A stretch of DNA of 15,498 nt from CAYTEO01 sp964436825 (GCA_964436825.1 CAYTEO010000054.1:1-15498); one strand, 5' to 3'. Counted from the first letter of the stretch, positions 1-14,039 are shown. The notes: a model not told the origin generated them from the sequence alone. A program made the numbers and translations.

Positions 1-41
1 TTGACGTGTTCCTTCGTCCTCTCGAACTTCTCACGTGCCAT
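1..41 (-). CDS. tuf: Elongation factor Tu, N-terminal fragment (cut by window edge)
   Basis: Only the first 13 codons lie inside the window, reading MAREKFERTKEHV. This is the standard opening of bacterial EF-Tu, the GTPase that delivers aminoacyl-tRNA to the ribosomal A site. The ATG is preceded by a strong ribosome binding site (AGGAGGA, 7 bases upstream) within the 29-base spacer after the fusA stop, so it is the last visible gene of the str cluster and probably co-transcribed with fusA. The usual KPHVN is KEHVN here, a small variation. The nucleotide-binding domain lies outside the window, so intactness cannot be judged. A second tuf gene ends at the other edge of the window. Confidence 0.93.
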   Translation of the reverse strand, partial: MAREKFERTKEHV

Positions 42-70
42 GACGGCTTCCTCCTCTTACCTGCCCAGGG

Positions 71-2164
71 TCACGGGCGTGTCCAGACGCCCATGTAACG
101 CTGAATGATCTCGCTGGCGATCCGCTCCGGCACGACGTCGTACCTGGCGAACTGCATCGTGTAACTGGCCCTGCCCTGCGTCAGCGATCTGACCTGCGTC
201 GCGTAGCCGAACATCTCGCTGAGCGGCACCTCGGCGGTCACGACCTGGACGTCCCCGCGGGGCTCCATGCCCTGGATCCGCCCCCGCTTCGTGTTCAGGT
301 GACCGGTGACGTCACCCAGGTAGTCCGCGGGTACGACCACCTCGACACTCATGACCGGTTCCAGCAGCACCGGCCCCGCCCGCTGGACCGCCTGCCGCAG
401 GGCCTCGGCGCCGGCGGCCTGGAAGGCGAACTCGGTCGAGAGCTCCTCGTCGAACGACCCTCCCGTCAGGGCGATCTCCACGTCGACCAGGGGATACCCG
501 GCCAGGATCCCGCTCCCGCAGGCCTGGAGCACCGACGTCTCGACGGCCGAGGCGAAGGGCTCGGGGAGGACCTCCGGGGAGACCTCGTTGCGGAAGCCGG
601 TCCCCGCTCCCCGCTCCGCCGGCGCGACCCGCAGCACCACGTGGGCCACCTGGGTCCGCCCGGCCGACTGGTGCTCGAAGCGGAGTTCCTTCTCCGCGAC
701 CCGGGTGATCGTCTCCCGGTAGGCGACCTGCGGCTTGCCGACGTTGACCCCGACCCGGAAATCGCGCTGCATCCGCTCGGTCAGGATCTCCAGGTGCAGT
801 TCCCCCATGCCGCTGATGATCGTCTGGCCCGTCTCCGGATCCCGCCGCACCTGGAAGGTGGGATCCTCGTCGCTGAGCGCCTCCAGGACCTCCTCCAGCT
901 TGTCCTGGTCGGCCTTGGTCTTCGGCTCGATGGCCACGAAGACGACGGGCTCGGGGAACTCCATCCTCTCCAGGAGGATCGGCCGGTCCAGGGCTGCCAG
1001 GGTGTCGCCGGTGCGGATCTTCTTGAAACCGACGATGGCGACGATGTCCCCGGTCCTGGCCTCCGCGATCTCTTCCCGCTTGTTGGCGTGCATCAGCAGG
1101 ATCTTGCTGATGCGTTCCTTGCGGCCGGTGACGGTGTTGAGCGCGACGCCTCCTGCCTTGAGCGTTCCGCTGTAGAGCCTGATGAACGCCAGGCGACCGA
1201 CGTACGGGTCGGTCATGATCTTGAAGGCGATGGCGCTCAGCGGTTCGTCGTCGCTGACCGCTCTCTCCTCCTCCGCCCCGTCCTTCGGGCGCCACCCCCT
1301 GACCGGGGGCATGTCCAGCGGACTGGGCAGGTAGTCCACGATGGCGTCGAGCAGCTTCTGGACGCCGTTGTTCTTGAACGCCGAGCCGCAGAGCACCGGC
1401 ACCAGGCTTCCGCTCAGCGTCCCGGCCCGCAGTCCCGCGATCAGCTGCTGCGGGGTCGGCTCCTCCTCCTCCAGGAAGAGCTCCATCACCGTCTCGTCCA
1501 CATCGGCGACGGCCTCGATCAGTCGCGCCCTCGCCTCGCGGGCCCGGTCCGCCATCTCCTCGGGCACCGGCACGTCGTCGTACGTGGCGCCCAGGTCCTC
1601 GGCGTGAGGGAACCGGGCCTGCATCGTCACCAGGTCGACGACGCCCCGGAACTCGTCCCCGCTGCCCACCGGCAGCTGCACCGGGACCGGGTTGGCGCCC
1701 AGGCGCTCGCGGATCATCGCCACGGCCCGGTCGAAGTCGGCCCCCAGGCGGTCCATCTTGTTGATGAACGCGATCCGCGGGACCCGGTACTTGTCGGCCT
1801 GCCTCCAGACGGTCTCGGACTGGGGCTCCACCCCGCCGACGGCGCAGAAGACCGCCACCGCACCGTCCAGGACCCGGAGGCTCCGCTCCACCTCCACGGT
1901 GAAGTCGACGTGGCCGGGCGTGTCGATGATGTTGACGCGGTGCCCGCGCCAGGAGCAGGTCGTCGCGGCGGCCGTGATCGTGATGCCGCGTTCCTTCTCC
2001 TGCTCCATGTAGTCCATCTGGGCCGAGCCCTCGTGGACCTCGCCGGGGACGTGGACGCGCCCGGTGTAGTAGAGAATCCGCTCGGTCGTCGTCGTCTTAC
2101 CGGCATCGATGTGCGCCATGATGCCGATGTTGCGGATTCTCTCCAGCTTGTCCTTGCGCGCCAC
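71..2164 (-). CDS. fusA: Elongation factor G (translocation GTPase), atypical domain IV tip
   Basis: EF-G is the cytosolic GTPase that drives tRNA-mRNA translocation and, with RRF, ribosome recycling. At 697 aa it has normal family length. The G domain shows AHIDAGKT (residues 17-24), DTPGHVDF (81-88), NKMD (135-138) and CGSAF (259-263). Domain III contains SGMGELHLEI, and domain V contains PLSEMFGYATQVRSLTQGRA. The start is GTG with only a weak GGGG motif upstream; MARKDKLERIRNIGI fits the family N-terminus. The odd part is domain IV: the usual SGGRGQYGH is SAGRTQVAH (500-508), and the usual GSYHDVDS is GSFDEELS (569-576), so the conserved tip histidine (E. coli His583) is Asp572. Position between rpsG and tuf argues for the main translocase. 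By inference it may belong to the spdEFG1-like class, which would imply a separate recycling EF-G elsewhere. Confidence 0.97.
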   Translation of the reverse strand: MARKDKLERIRNIGIMAHIDAGKTTTTERILYYTGRVHVPGEVHEGSAQMDYMEQEKERGITITAAATTCSWRGHRVNIIDTPGHVDFTVEVERSLRVLDGAVAVFCAVGGVEPQSETVWRQADKYRVPRIAFINKMDRLGADFDRAVAMIRERLGANPVPVQLPVGSGDEFRGVVDLVTMQARFPHAEDLGATYDDVPVPEEMADRAREARARLIEAVADVDETVMELFLEEEEPTPQQLIAGLRAGTLSGSLVPVLCGSAFKNNGVQKLLDAIVDYLPSPLDMPPVRGWRPKDGAEEERAVSDDEPLSAIAFKIMTDPYVGRLAFIRLYSGTLKAGGVALNTVTGRKERISKILLMHANKREEIAEARTGDIVAIVGFKKIRTGDTLAALDRPILLERMEFPEPVVFVAIEPKTKADQDKLEEVLEALSDEDPTFQVRRDPETGQTIISGMGELHLEILTERMQRDFRVGVNVGKPQVAYRETITRVAEKELRFEHQSAGRTQVAHVVLRVAPAERGAGTGFRNEVSPEVLPEPFASAVETSVLQACGSGILAGYPLVDVEIALTGGSFDEELSTEFAFQAAGAEALRQAVQRAGPVLLEPVMSVEVVVPADYLGDVTGHLNTKRGRIQGMEPRGDVQVVTAEVPLSEMFGYATQVRSLTQGRASYTMQFARYDVVPERIASEIIQRYMGVWTRP

Positions 2165-2194
2165 CTTGACCCCATCGCGCCCGGATCGCAGACC

Positions 2195-2235
2195 GGCGAC
2201 GCGGGCAGTCTCCCCCGAGGGGCCTGCCCGTCGCC
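2195..2235 (-). promoter_or_regulatory. Long stem-loop in rpsG-fusA spacer
   Basis: On the minus strand GGCGAC pairs with GTCGCC and GGGCAG with CTGCCC, separated by a two-base GC bulge on the 3' side. A further CCC/GGG pairing caps the stem. It lies in the 165-base gap between rpsG and fusA and ends 30 bases before the fusA GTG. No T-run follows, so it does not look like an intrinsic terminator. A role in translation control, mRNA processing or stability of the fusA message is inference. Confidence 0.5.
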
Positions 2236-2329
2236 CATGCCCTCCCCGCCACAGCGGATCATCCGGGCTATTCGGTTGTCTCCGTCAACTACTGTCCAGC
2301 GCTTGCGTGACCAGCCACGAGAGGGACCA

Positions 2330-2800
2330 TTACCAACGGCAGTGGGCGAACGCCTTGTTCGCTTCAGCCATCCGGTGTGTGTCTTCGCGCTTCTTGATAG
2401 ACGGTCCTTCGTTCTTGCTGGCCAGGACGAGCTCGGCGGCCAGTCGCTCGGCAAATGTATGCTCCGGGCGCTGGCGCGCAAATCCGATGATCCAACGCAT
2501 CGCCAGCTGCTGCCGGCGCTCCGGCCGGACCTCGATGGGCACCTGGTAGGTGGCACCGCCGATCCGCCGGGACTTCACCTCGAGGCTGGGCTTGACGTTG
2601 TTCAGGGCTGCCCTGAACACGTCGATGCCCTCCTGCCCCGTCTTCTCCTTGATGATGTCGAACGCGCCGTAGACGTGACGCTCCGCCAGGCTGCGCTTGC
2701 CGCTGCGCATGACGTTGTTGATGAACTTGGTGACGATGGGATCACCGTAGCGGTGATCCGGCGCCACCGGTCGTCGTTCTGGTCGTCTCCGCCTCGCCAT
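2330..2800 (-). CDS. rpsG: 30S ribosomal protein S7
   Basis: S7 is a primary binder of the 3' major domain of 16S rRNA and starts assembly of the small-subunit head near the E site. The 156-aa product has the usual length and the conserved features: the basic start MARRRRPERR, a central PSLEVKSRRIGGATYQVP segment (residues 71-88), RWIIGFAR, and a C-terminus HRMAEANKAFAHCRW. The final HCRW replaces the more common HYRW. The ATG has a GAGGAGAGG ribosome binding site just upstream. It follows rpsL after 39 bases and precedes fusA, the conserved str order. In E. coli S7 represses its own operon by binding the rpsL-rpsG junction; the short spacer here makes an identical site unlikely, but I cannot rule out another. 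Confidence 0.98.
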   Translation of the reverse strand: MARRRRPERRPVAPDHRYGDPIVTKFINNVMRSGKRSLAERHVYGAFDIIKEKTGQEGIDVFRAALNNVKPSLEVKSRRIGGATYQVPIEVRPERRQQLAMRWIIGFARQRPEHTFAERLAAELVLASKNEGPSIKKREDTHRMAEANKAFAHCRW

Positions 2801-2839
2801 GTCCTCTCCTCACCGGGCCGTGCCGGGTATTACCGCTGC

Positions 2840-3214
2840 TCAGGCCTTGGGCCGCTTCGTGCCGTACTTGGAGCGCCCCTGGCGCCGCGACTCGACGCTG
2901 GAGGCGTCCTGGGTGCCCCGGACGATGTGGTAGCGCACTCCCGGCAGATCCTTGACGCGGCCTCCGCGGACGAGCACGATGCTGTGCTCCTGCAGGTTGT
3001 GCCCCTCACCGGGGATGTAGGCCGTCACCTCGATCCCGTTGGTCAGGCGGACACGGGCGATCTTCCGCAGGGCCGAGTTCGGCTTCTTGGGCGTCTGGGT
3101 ATAGACACGCGTGCAGACTCCCTTGCGCTGGGGGCAACCCTGCAGCGCCGGGCTCTTGCTCTTGTGCCTGACGGGCTTGCGGCCCTTGCGCACCAGCTGG
3201 TTTAGAGTCGGCAA
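2840..3214 (-). CDS. rpsL: 30S ribosomal protein S12
   Basis: S12 sits at the decoding centre and affects accuracy and streptomycin response. I place the start at a TTG (3212-3214), giving 124 aa beginning (M)PTLNQLVRKGRKP, which matches the family N-terminus exactly; a GAGGAGAGAGG ribosome binding site lies 4 bases upstream. Longer readings to an upstream ATG at 3352 would start before the promoter and add residues unlike S12. Key residues are wild type: Lys43 in TPKKPNSALRK, Lys88 in GGRVKDLPGVRYH, and Asp89, the usual methylthiolation site. The C-terminus is basic (GRSKYGTKRPKA). It is the first gene after the internal promoter and leads into rpsG, fusA and tuf. Confidence 0.97.
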   Translation of the reverse strand: MPTLNQLVRKGRKPVRHKSKSPALQGCPQRKGVCTRVYTQTPKKPNSALRKIARVRLTNGIEVTAYIPGEGHNLQEHSIVLVRGGRVKDLPGVRYHIVRGTQDASSVESRRQGRSKYGTKRPKA

Positions 3215-3218
3215 TGTG

Positions 3219-3229
3219 CCTCTCTCCTC
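3219..3229 (-). promoter_or_regulatory. Ribosome binding site deciding the TTG start of rpsL
   Basis: The minus strand reads GAGGAGAGAGG followed by CACA and TTG. The purine run is well placed for the TTG, and there is no competing in-frame ATG or GTG in the adjacent leader. Confidence 0.75.
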
Positions 3230-3237
3230 GTGATCGT

Positions 3238-3260
3238 GACCGCCGCCGGCAGCGGCGATC
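3238..3260 (-). promoter_or_regulatory. Stem-loop in the rpsL leader
   Basis: Minus-strand GATCGCCGC pairs with GCGGCGGTC (nine pairs, one G-T) around the loop TGCCG. It ends eight bases before the rpsL ribosome binding site, inside the transcript expected from the internal promoter. It could shelter or expose the binding site or mark a protein binding site; no function is shown. Confidence 0.4.
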
Positions 3261-3288
3261 GTCCGGCATCGTCCCACCGGGCGGCGAC

Positions 3289-3329
3289 ATATCCTGCCCG
3301 GCACAGAAGCGATAGAGTATATCCTGCCC
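3289..3329 (-). repeat. Direct repeat pair GGGCAGGATAT, period 30 bases
   Basis: Two exact copies of the 11-base word GGGCAGGATAT occur on the minus strand at 3319-3329 and 3289-3299. The first copy runs into the -10 element of the rpsL promoter (TATACT); the second lies exactly 30 bases downstream in the leader. Thirty bases is close to three helical turns, so both copies would face the same side of the DNA. They may be operator half-sites or a duplicated -10 region. Confidence 0.6.
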
Positions 3330-3342
3330 CCAAGGATGTCAA
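3316..3342 (-). promoter_or_regulatory. Sigma70-type promoter for the str genes
   Basis: In the 159-base rpoC-rpsL gap the minus strand carries TTGACA (3337-3342), a perfect -35 match, and TATACT (3316-3321), five of six for the -10. The spacer is 15 bases, shorter than the ideal 17. The TTGACA begins about 30 bases after the rpoC stop. It would give a leader of roughly 90-100 bases before rpsL. Its presence suggests the str genes can be driven separately from rpoBC. Confidence 0.65.
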
Positions 3343-3373
3343 GGAAAAGCATCCACGGGGCCTTGTCCCTGGG

Positions 3374-7591
<4,218 letters not shown>

Positions 7592-7623
7592 TCAGGAACC
7601 TCCTCGCCTGAGCGGGACCGGGT

Positions 7624-11466
<3,843 letters not shown>

Positions 11467-11507
11467 TGGACAGTACCTCGTCGAGGAGAGTGGCCGTGGC
11501 TCCGTGT

Positions 11508-11565
11508 GCGCCGCCGGGCGGCGCGCGGGCGTCCACCCCCCGCCCGGCCGGAGCCGGGCGGGGGG
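11508..11565 (-). promoter_or_regulatory. Tandem stem-loops between rplL and rpoB (candidate attenuator)
   Basis: The first structure in transcription order (11536-11565) is a perfect 13-bp stem: CCCCCCGCCCGGC and its complement around a TCCG loop. It begins 15 bases after the rplL stop. The second (11508-11524) pairs GCGCCGC with GCGGCGC around CCG. In E. coli this same position holds a partial terminator and an RNase III site that lowers beta synthesis relative to L7/L12. On the minus strand TGGAC, not a T-run, follows the first stem, so full intrinsic termination looks unlikely; pausing, partial attenuation or processing fits better. Confidence 0.6.
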
Positions 11566-11580
11566 TTTCCTGGGAAGCTG

Positions 11581-11979
11581 CTACTTGAGGTCGACGATGG
11601 CGCCGACGCCCTCGAGCTGCTCCTTGATCTTCTCGGCCTCGTCCTTGGGCAGGCCTTCCTTGACGTTGGCCGGGACGCTCTCGACGAGCTCCTTGGCCTC
11701 CTTCAGGCCCAGGCCGGTGATGGCGCGGACTTCCTTGATGACCTGGATCTTCTTGTCGCCCACGCCGGTCAGCACGACCGTGAACTCGTCCTTGGCCTCC
11801 TCGGCGGCCTCGCCGCCGCCGGCCCCCGGCATGGCGGCCACGGCCACCGGCGCGGCGGCGCTGACGCCGAACTTCTCCTCCATGGCCTTGACCAGCTCGG
11901 CGGCCTCCAGGACCGTCATGCTCTCGATCAGCTCCAGGACCTTCTGGCCGTTCTCGCTCAGCTTGATTTCCTCGGACAT
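11581..11979 (-). CDS. rplL: 50S ribosomal protein L7/L12 (stalk)
   Basis: This is the mobile stalk protein that recruits translation GTPases (EF-Tu, EF-G, IF2, RF3) to the ribosome, present in several copies bound to L10. The 132-aa product shows the three expected parts: an N-terminal dimerisation domain (about 1-38), an Ala/Gly-rich hinge (about 39-63) and the globular domain from about 64 (EFTVVLTGVGDKKIQVIKEV, then RAITGLGLKEAKELVE). ATG start with an AGGAGAGAGG ribosome binding site. It follows rplJ after 81 bases. High stalk stoichiometry requires more L7/L12 than L10, and the hairpins on either side may help adjust this. Confidence 0.98.
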   Translation of the reverse strand: MSEEIKLSENGQKVLELIESMTVLEAAELVKAMEEKFGVSAAAPVAVAAMPGAGGGEAAEEAKDEFTVVLTGVGDKKIQVIKEVRAITGLGLKEAKELVESVPANVKEGLPKDEAEKIKEQLEGVGAIVDLK

Positions 11980-11999
11980 TGCCCTCTCTCCTTTGTCCC

Positions 12000-12050
12000 C
12001 GGCGCCGCCTGGCGCCGCGTCGTTGACATCTGTGTCGTCTGGTTCAGACG
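12000..12050 (-). promoter_or_regulatory. Two stem-loops in the rplJ-rplL spacer
   Basis: In transcription order: CGTCTG pairs with CAGACG around AAC (12036-12050), then CGGCGCC pairs with GGCGCCG around AGGC (12000-12017). Both lie in the 81-base gap, and the second ends shortly before the rplL ribosome binding site. They may stabilise the 5' end of an rplL message or set rplL translation; neither has a T-run after it. Confidence 0.4.
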
Positions 12051-12060
12051 TGCTGCGGCG

Positions 12061-12579
12061 TCAGGCCGCCTTCTGCTTGGCGACGGCGTCGACGGCGCGC
12101 GTCAGCGCGGCCAGGACACCGTTGATCGTGCCGGCGATCCCCCGCAGCGGCGAGTTGATGCTGCCCATCATCTGGGCGATCAGCTCGTCGCGACCCGGGA
12201 TCTTGGACAGGGCCACCACCGACTCGGCGTCGATGTAGGCGCCGTCCACGATACCGCCCTTCACCTGGAGCTTCTCGTTCTCCTTGGCGAAGGCGACGGC
12301 CACCTTGGCCGGCTCGACCTGGCTCTCCGGACCGAAGAGCAGCGCCGTCGGGCCGGTCAGGTGCTCCTTGAGCACCTCGAGGCCGGCCTCGTCGGCGGCG
12401 ATCTTCGCCAGGCGGTTCTTGACCACCCGGCAGACGACCCCCTTCTCGCGGCACTTGGCGCGGAAGTCGGTCATCTCGGCCACCGAGAGTCCCGTGAAGT
12501 CGGCCAGCACCAGGCTCTGGGCACCCTGGAGGTGCTCGGCGATCGCCTTGACCTGTGCTACCTTCTCCGGACGTGCCAT
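12061..12579 (-). CDS. rplJ: 50S ribosomal protein L10
   Basis: L10 anchors L7/L12 dimers to the 23S rRNA GTPase-associated centre. The 172-aa product has the family layout: an N-terminal RNA-binding domain with LVLADFTGLSVAEMTDFRAK (23-42) and RVVKNRLAKIA (51-61), then GPTALLFG (76-83), and a C-terminal helix (from about residue 138, INSPLRGIAGTINGVLAALT onward) that carries the L7/L12 binding sites. The ATG has AAAGGAGGG upstream. It is 54 bases after rplA; that gap contains a UUCG-capped hairpin. In E. coli the L10-L7/L12 complex binds the rplJ leader to repress both genes; whether this compact leader does so is not shown. Confidence 0.98.
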   Translation of the reverse strand: MARPEKVAQVKAIAEHLQGAQSLVLADFTGLSVAEMTDFRAKCREKGVVCRVVKNRLAKIAADEAGLEVLKEHLTGPTALLFGPESQVEPAKVAVAFAKENEKLQVKGGIVDGAYIDAESVVALSKIPGRDELIAQMMGSINSPLRGIAGTINGVLAALTRAVDAVAKQKAA

Positions 12580-12605
12580 CCGGAACCCTCCTTTGTATCG
12601 ATGCG

Positions 12606-12621
12606 CGTCCCCGAAGGGACG
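12606..12621 (-). promoter_or_regulatory. UUCG-tetraloop hairpin in the rplJ leader
   Basis: CGTCCC pairs with GGGACG around TTCG, the very stable C(UUCG)G tetraloop. A weak 3-pair extension (ATG with CAT) across an internal loop is possible. It sits 15 bases before the AAAGGAGGG ribosome binding site of rplJ. It could be the core of a compact L10 autoregulatory leader; I see no clear kink-turn, so this is inference. Confidence 0.45.
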
Positions 12622-12633
12622 ACATGCTCGCGA

Positions 12634-13326
12634 CTAGCGACCCATGGAGCCGTGATCGACACGGATACCGGGCGTCATCGTGCCGGACAGGAAGACCGAC
12701 TGGACGTAGGTCCCCTTGACCGACGACGGCTTGACGCGCAACAGCTCCCTGTAGAGCGTCAGGGCGTTCTCCTTGAGATCCTCCTTCGGGAACGACCGCT
12801 TGCCGATCCCGCAATGGATGATCCCGGCCTTGTCGACGCGATACTCCACGCGGCCGGCCTTGGCCTCGCGAACGGCCTTGGCCACGTCCATCGTGACGGT
12901 GCCGACCTTGGGGTTGGGCATCAGCCCGCGGGGACCGAGGATCCGGCCCCGCCTACCCAGCTCGCCCATCATGTCGGGGGTGGCGATGATGACGTCGACG
13001 TCGGTCCACCCCTGGTCGATCTTGGCGAGGTACTCGTCGGCTCCGACCATGTCCGCACCCGCGTCCTTGGCCTCCTGCTCCTTCGGGCCGCGCGTGATGA
13101 CCAGCACCCGCACGTCCTTGCCGGTCCCCTTGGGCAGAACGACCGTCCCGCGCACCATCTGGTCGGCGTGGCGGGGATTGACGTTCAGCCGCACGGCCAT
13201 GTCGACGGACTCGTCGAACTTGGCGCGGGGCAGCTTCTCGAGCAGTTCCAGGGCCTCGTCCAGCGGGTAGCTGCGGGAGCGGTCGATCATCTCCCTGGCC
13301 TGGAGCCACATCTTGCCGTGCTTCAT
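12634..13326 (-). CDS. rplA: 50S ribosomal protein L1
   Basis: L1 forms the mobile stalk at the ribosomal E site and helps release deacylated tRNA; in many bacteria it also represses the rplK-rplA message. The 230-aa product contains RLNVNPRHADQMVRGTVVLP (46-65), the signature GPRGLMPNPKVGTVT (131-145) and the C-terminal KGTYVQSVFLSGTMTPGIRVD (TMTPG where TMGPG is usual). ATG start preceded by GGGAGTGAG. It follows rplK after 107 bases, the conserved L11 operon order. Full length with no sign of damage. Confidence 0.98.
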   Translation of the reverse strand: MKHGKMWLQAREMIDRSRSYPLDEALELLEKLPRAKFDESVDMAVRLNVNPRHADQMVRGTVVLPKGTGKDVRVLVITRGPKEQEAKDAGADMVGADEYLAKIDQGWTDVDVIIATPDMMGELGRRGRILGPRGLMPNPKVGTVTMDVAKAVREAKAGRVEYRVDKAGIIHCGIGKRSFPKEDLKENALTLYRELLRVKPSSVKGTYVQSVFLSGTMTPGIRVDHGSMGR

Positions 13327-13381
13327 TGCTCACTCCCGTTGACTGTGATGGGTCGAAGAGGTCTCTCTCCTGCTTCTCCGC

Positions 13382-13405
13382 CGCCGGTCCGCATGGCGTC
13401 CGGCG
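13382..13405 (-). promoter_or_regulatory. Weak stem-loop in the rplK-rplA spacer
   Basis: CGCCGG pairs with CCGGCG around a 12-base loop in the 107-base gap. A small TCCC/GGGA hairpin may precede it. In GC-rich DNA such pairings arise easily, so this is recorded mainly to describe the spacer; an L1 binding site is possible but I cannot identify one. Confidence 0.2.
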
Positions 13406-13433
13406 CCGTGTCTTCCCAGCCAGGGAGGCAGTC

Positions 13434-13856
13434 CTAGCGGACTTCCAGCCCCATGCTGCGGGCAGTGCCGGCGATGATCTTCATCGCCGCCTCGATGGAT
13501 CCGGCGTTCAGGTCCGGCATCTTCAGCTCCGCGATCTCGCGGATCTGCTGCCGGGTGACCGACCCGACCACCTGCTTGCCCGGCTCACTGCTGCCGGACT
13601 CCAGCCCGGCCGCCTTCTTGAGCAGAACGGACGCAGGAGGAGTCTTCGTGATGAATGAGAAGCTCCGGTCCTGATAGACAGTGATGACCACGGGGATCAC
13701 CATGCCCATCTGGTCCTTCGTCCTCTCGTTGAAGGCGTTGCAGAACTCCATGATGGTCACGCCGTGCTGACCCAGCGCCGGTCCGACCGGCGGGGCCGGA
13801 TTGGCCTGACCCGCCTTGATCTGCAACTTGATCTGTGCGAGGACTTTCTTGGCCAT
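13434..13856 (-). CDS. rplK: 50S ribosomal protein L11
   Basis: L11 binds the GTPase-associated region of 23S rRNA, senses factor binding and is needed for RelA activation; thiostrepton contacts its N-terminal prolines. The 140-aa product has ANPAPPVGPALGQHGV (18-33, with Pro20, Pro22 and Pro23 intact), IMEFCNAFN (35-43), and the RNA-binding C-terminal domain (LKMPDLNAGSIEAAMKIIAG, 111-130). LQIKAG replaces the more usual LQIPAG. ATG start with AGGAG 8 bases upstream. A 183-base leader separates it from nusG and a 107-base gap from rplA. Confidence 0.98.
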   Translation of the reverse strand: MAKKVLAQIKLQIKAGQANPAPPVGPALGQHGVTIMEFCNAFNERTKDQMGMVIPVVITVYQDRSFSFITKTPPASVLLKKAAGLESGSSEPGKQVVGSVTRQQIREIAELKMPDLNAGSIEAAMKIIAGTARSMGLEVR

Positions 13857-14039
13857 TCATCCAACTCCTGCTGCAGTTGATGATCCCGTCGGCCGCCGGC
13901 GAGCTGGAGCGCGGAGTCCACGGCGCGCTGTCCCGGCGGTGATGGGATCTCCCGTCTATCGATCGCCCACCCGGGTGAGAGGGCCCCGGTGGACGTGCCG
14001 TCGCGTGCGCCAGACTCGCCCCGCGGCGGCGTGACTCGG
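13857..14039 (-). promoter_or_regulatory. rplK leader with alternative RNA pairings
   Basis: This 183-base gap between nusG and rplK has no ORF worth calling and no convincing -35/-10 pair. Two competing pairings are visible on the minus strand: a long-range helix GTCCAC (13989-13994) with GTGGAC (13916-13921) enclosing about 67 bases, and a local hairpin CCACC (13988-13992) with GGTGG (13967-13971), extended by GGG/CCC. They share bases 13989-13992 and cannot form together. L1 feedback in other bacteria acts in this leader, but I do not recognise the L1 target. Confidence 0.35.

Noticed and set aside
2259..2288. Possible promoter in the rpsG-fusA gap with TTGACG at 2283-2288 on the minus strand
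   Set aside because: At 16-18 base spacing the -10 region reads CCGGAT/CGGATG/GGATGA, a poor match. Only a -35-like word is present.
2945..3090. Streptomycin-resistance change in rpsL
   Set aside because: Lys43 and Lys88 are both present.
299..3205. A 968-codon open frame on the plus strand
   Set aside because: In register with fusA, rpsG and rpsL, which share one frame. No domain or ribosome binding site supports it.
3215..3352. Longer S12 starting at the ATG at 3352
   Set aside because: That ATG lies upstream of the promoter -10 and -35 elements and would add 46 residues unlike any S12.
3343..3373. Terminator after rpoC
   Set aside because: Only a three-pair GGG/CCC stem with bulges precedes a four-T run; too weak to call.
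12023..12052. TTGACA on the plus strand in the rplJ-rplL gap
   Set aside because: No -10 element at a suitable distance and no plus-strand gene downstream; taken as chance.
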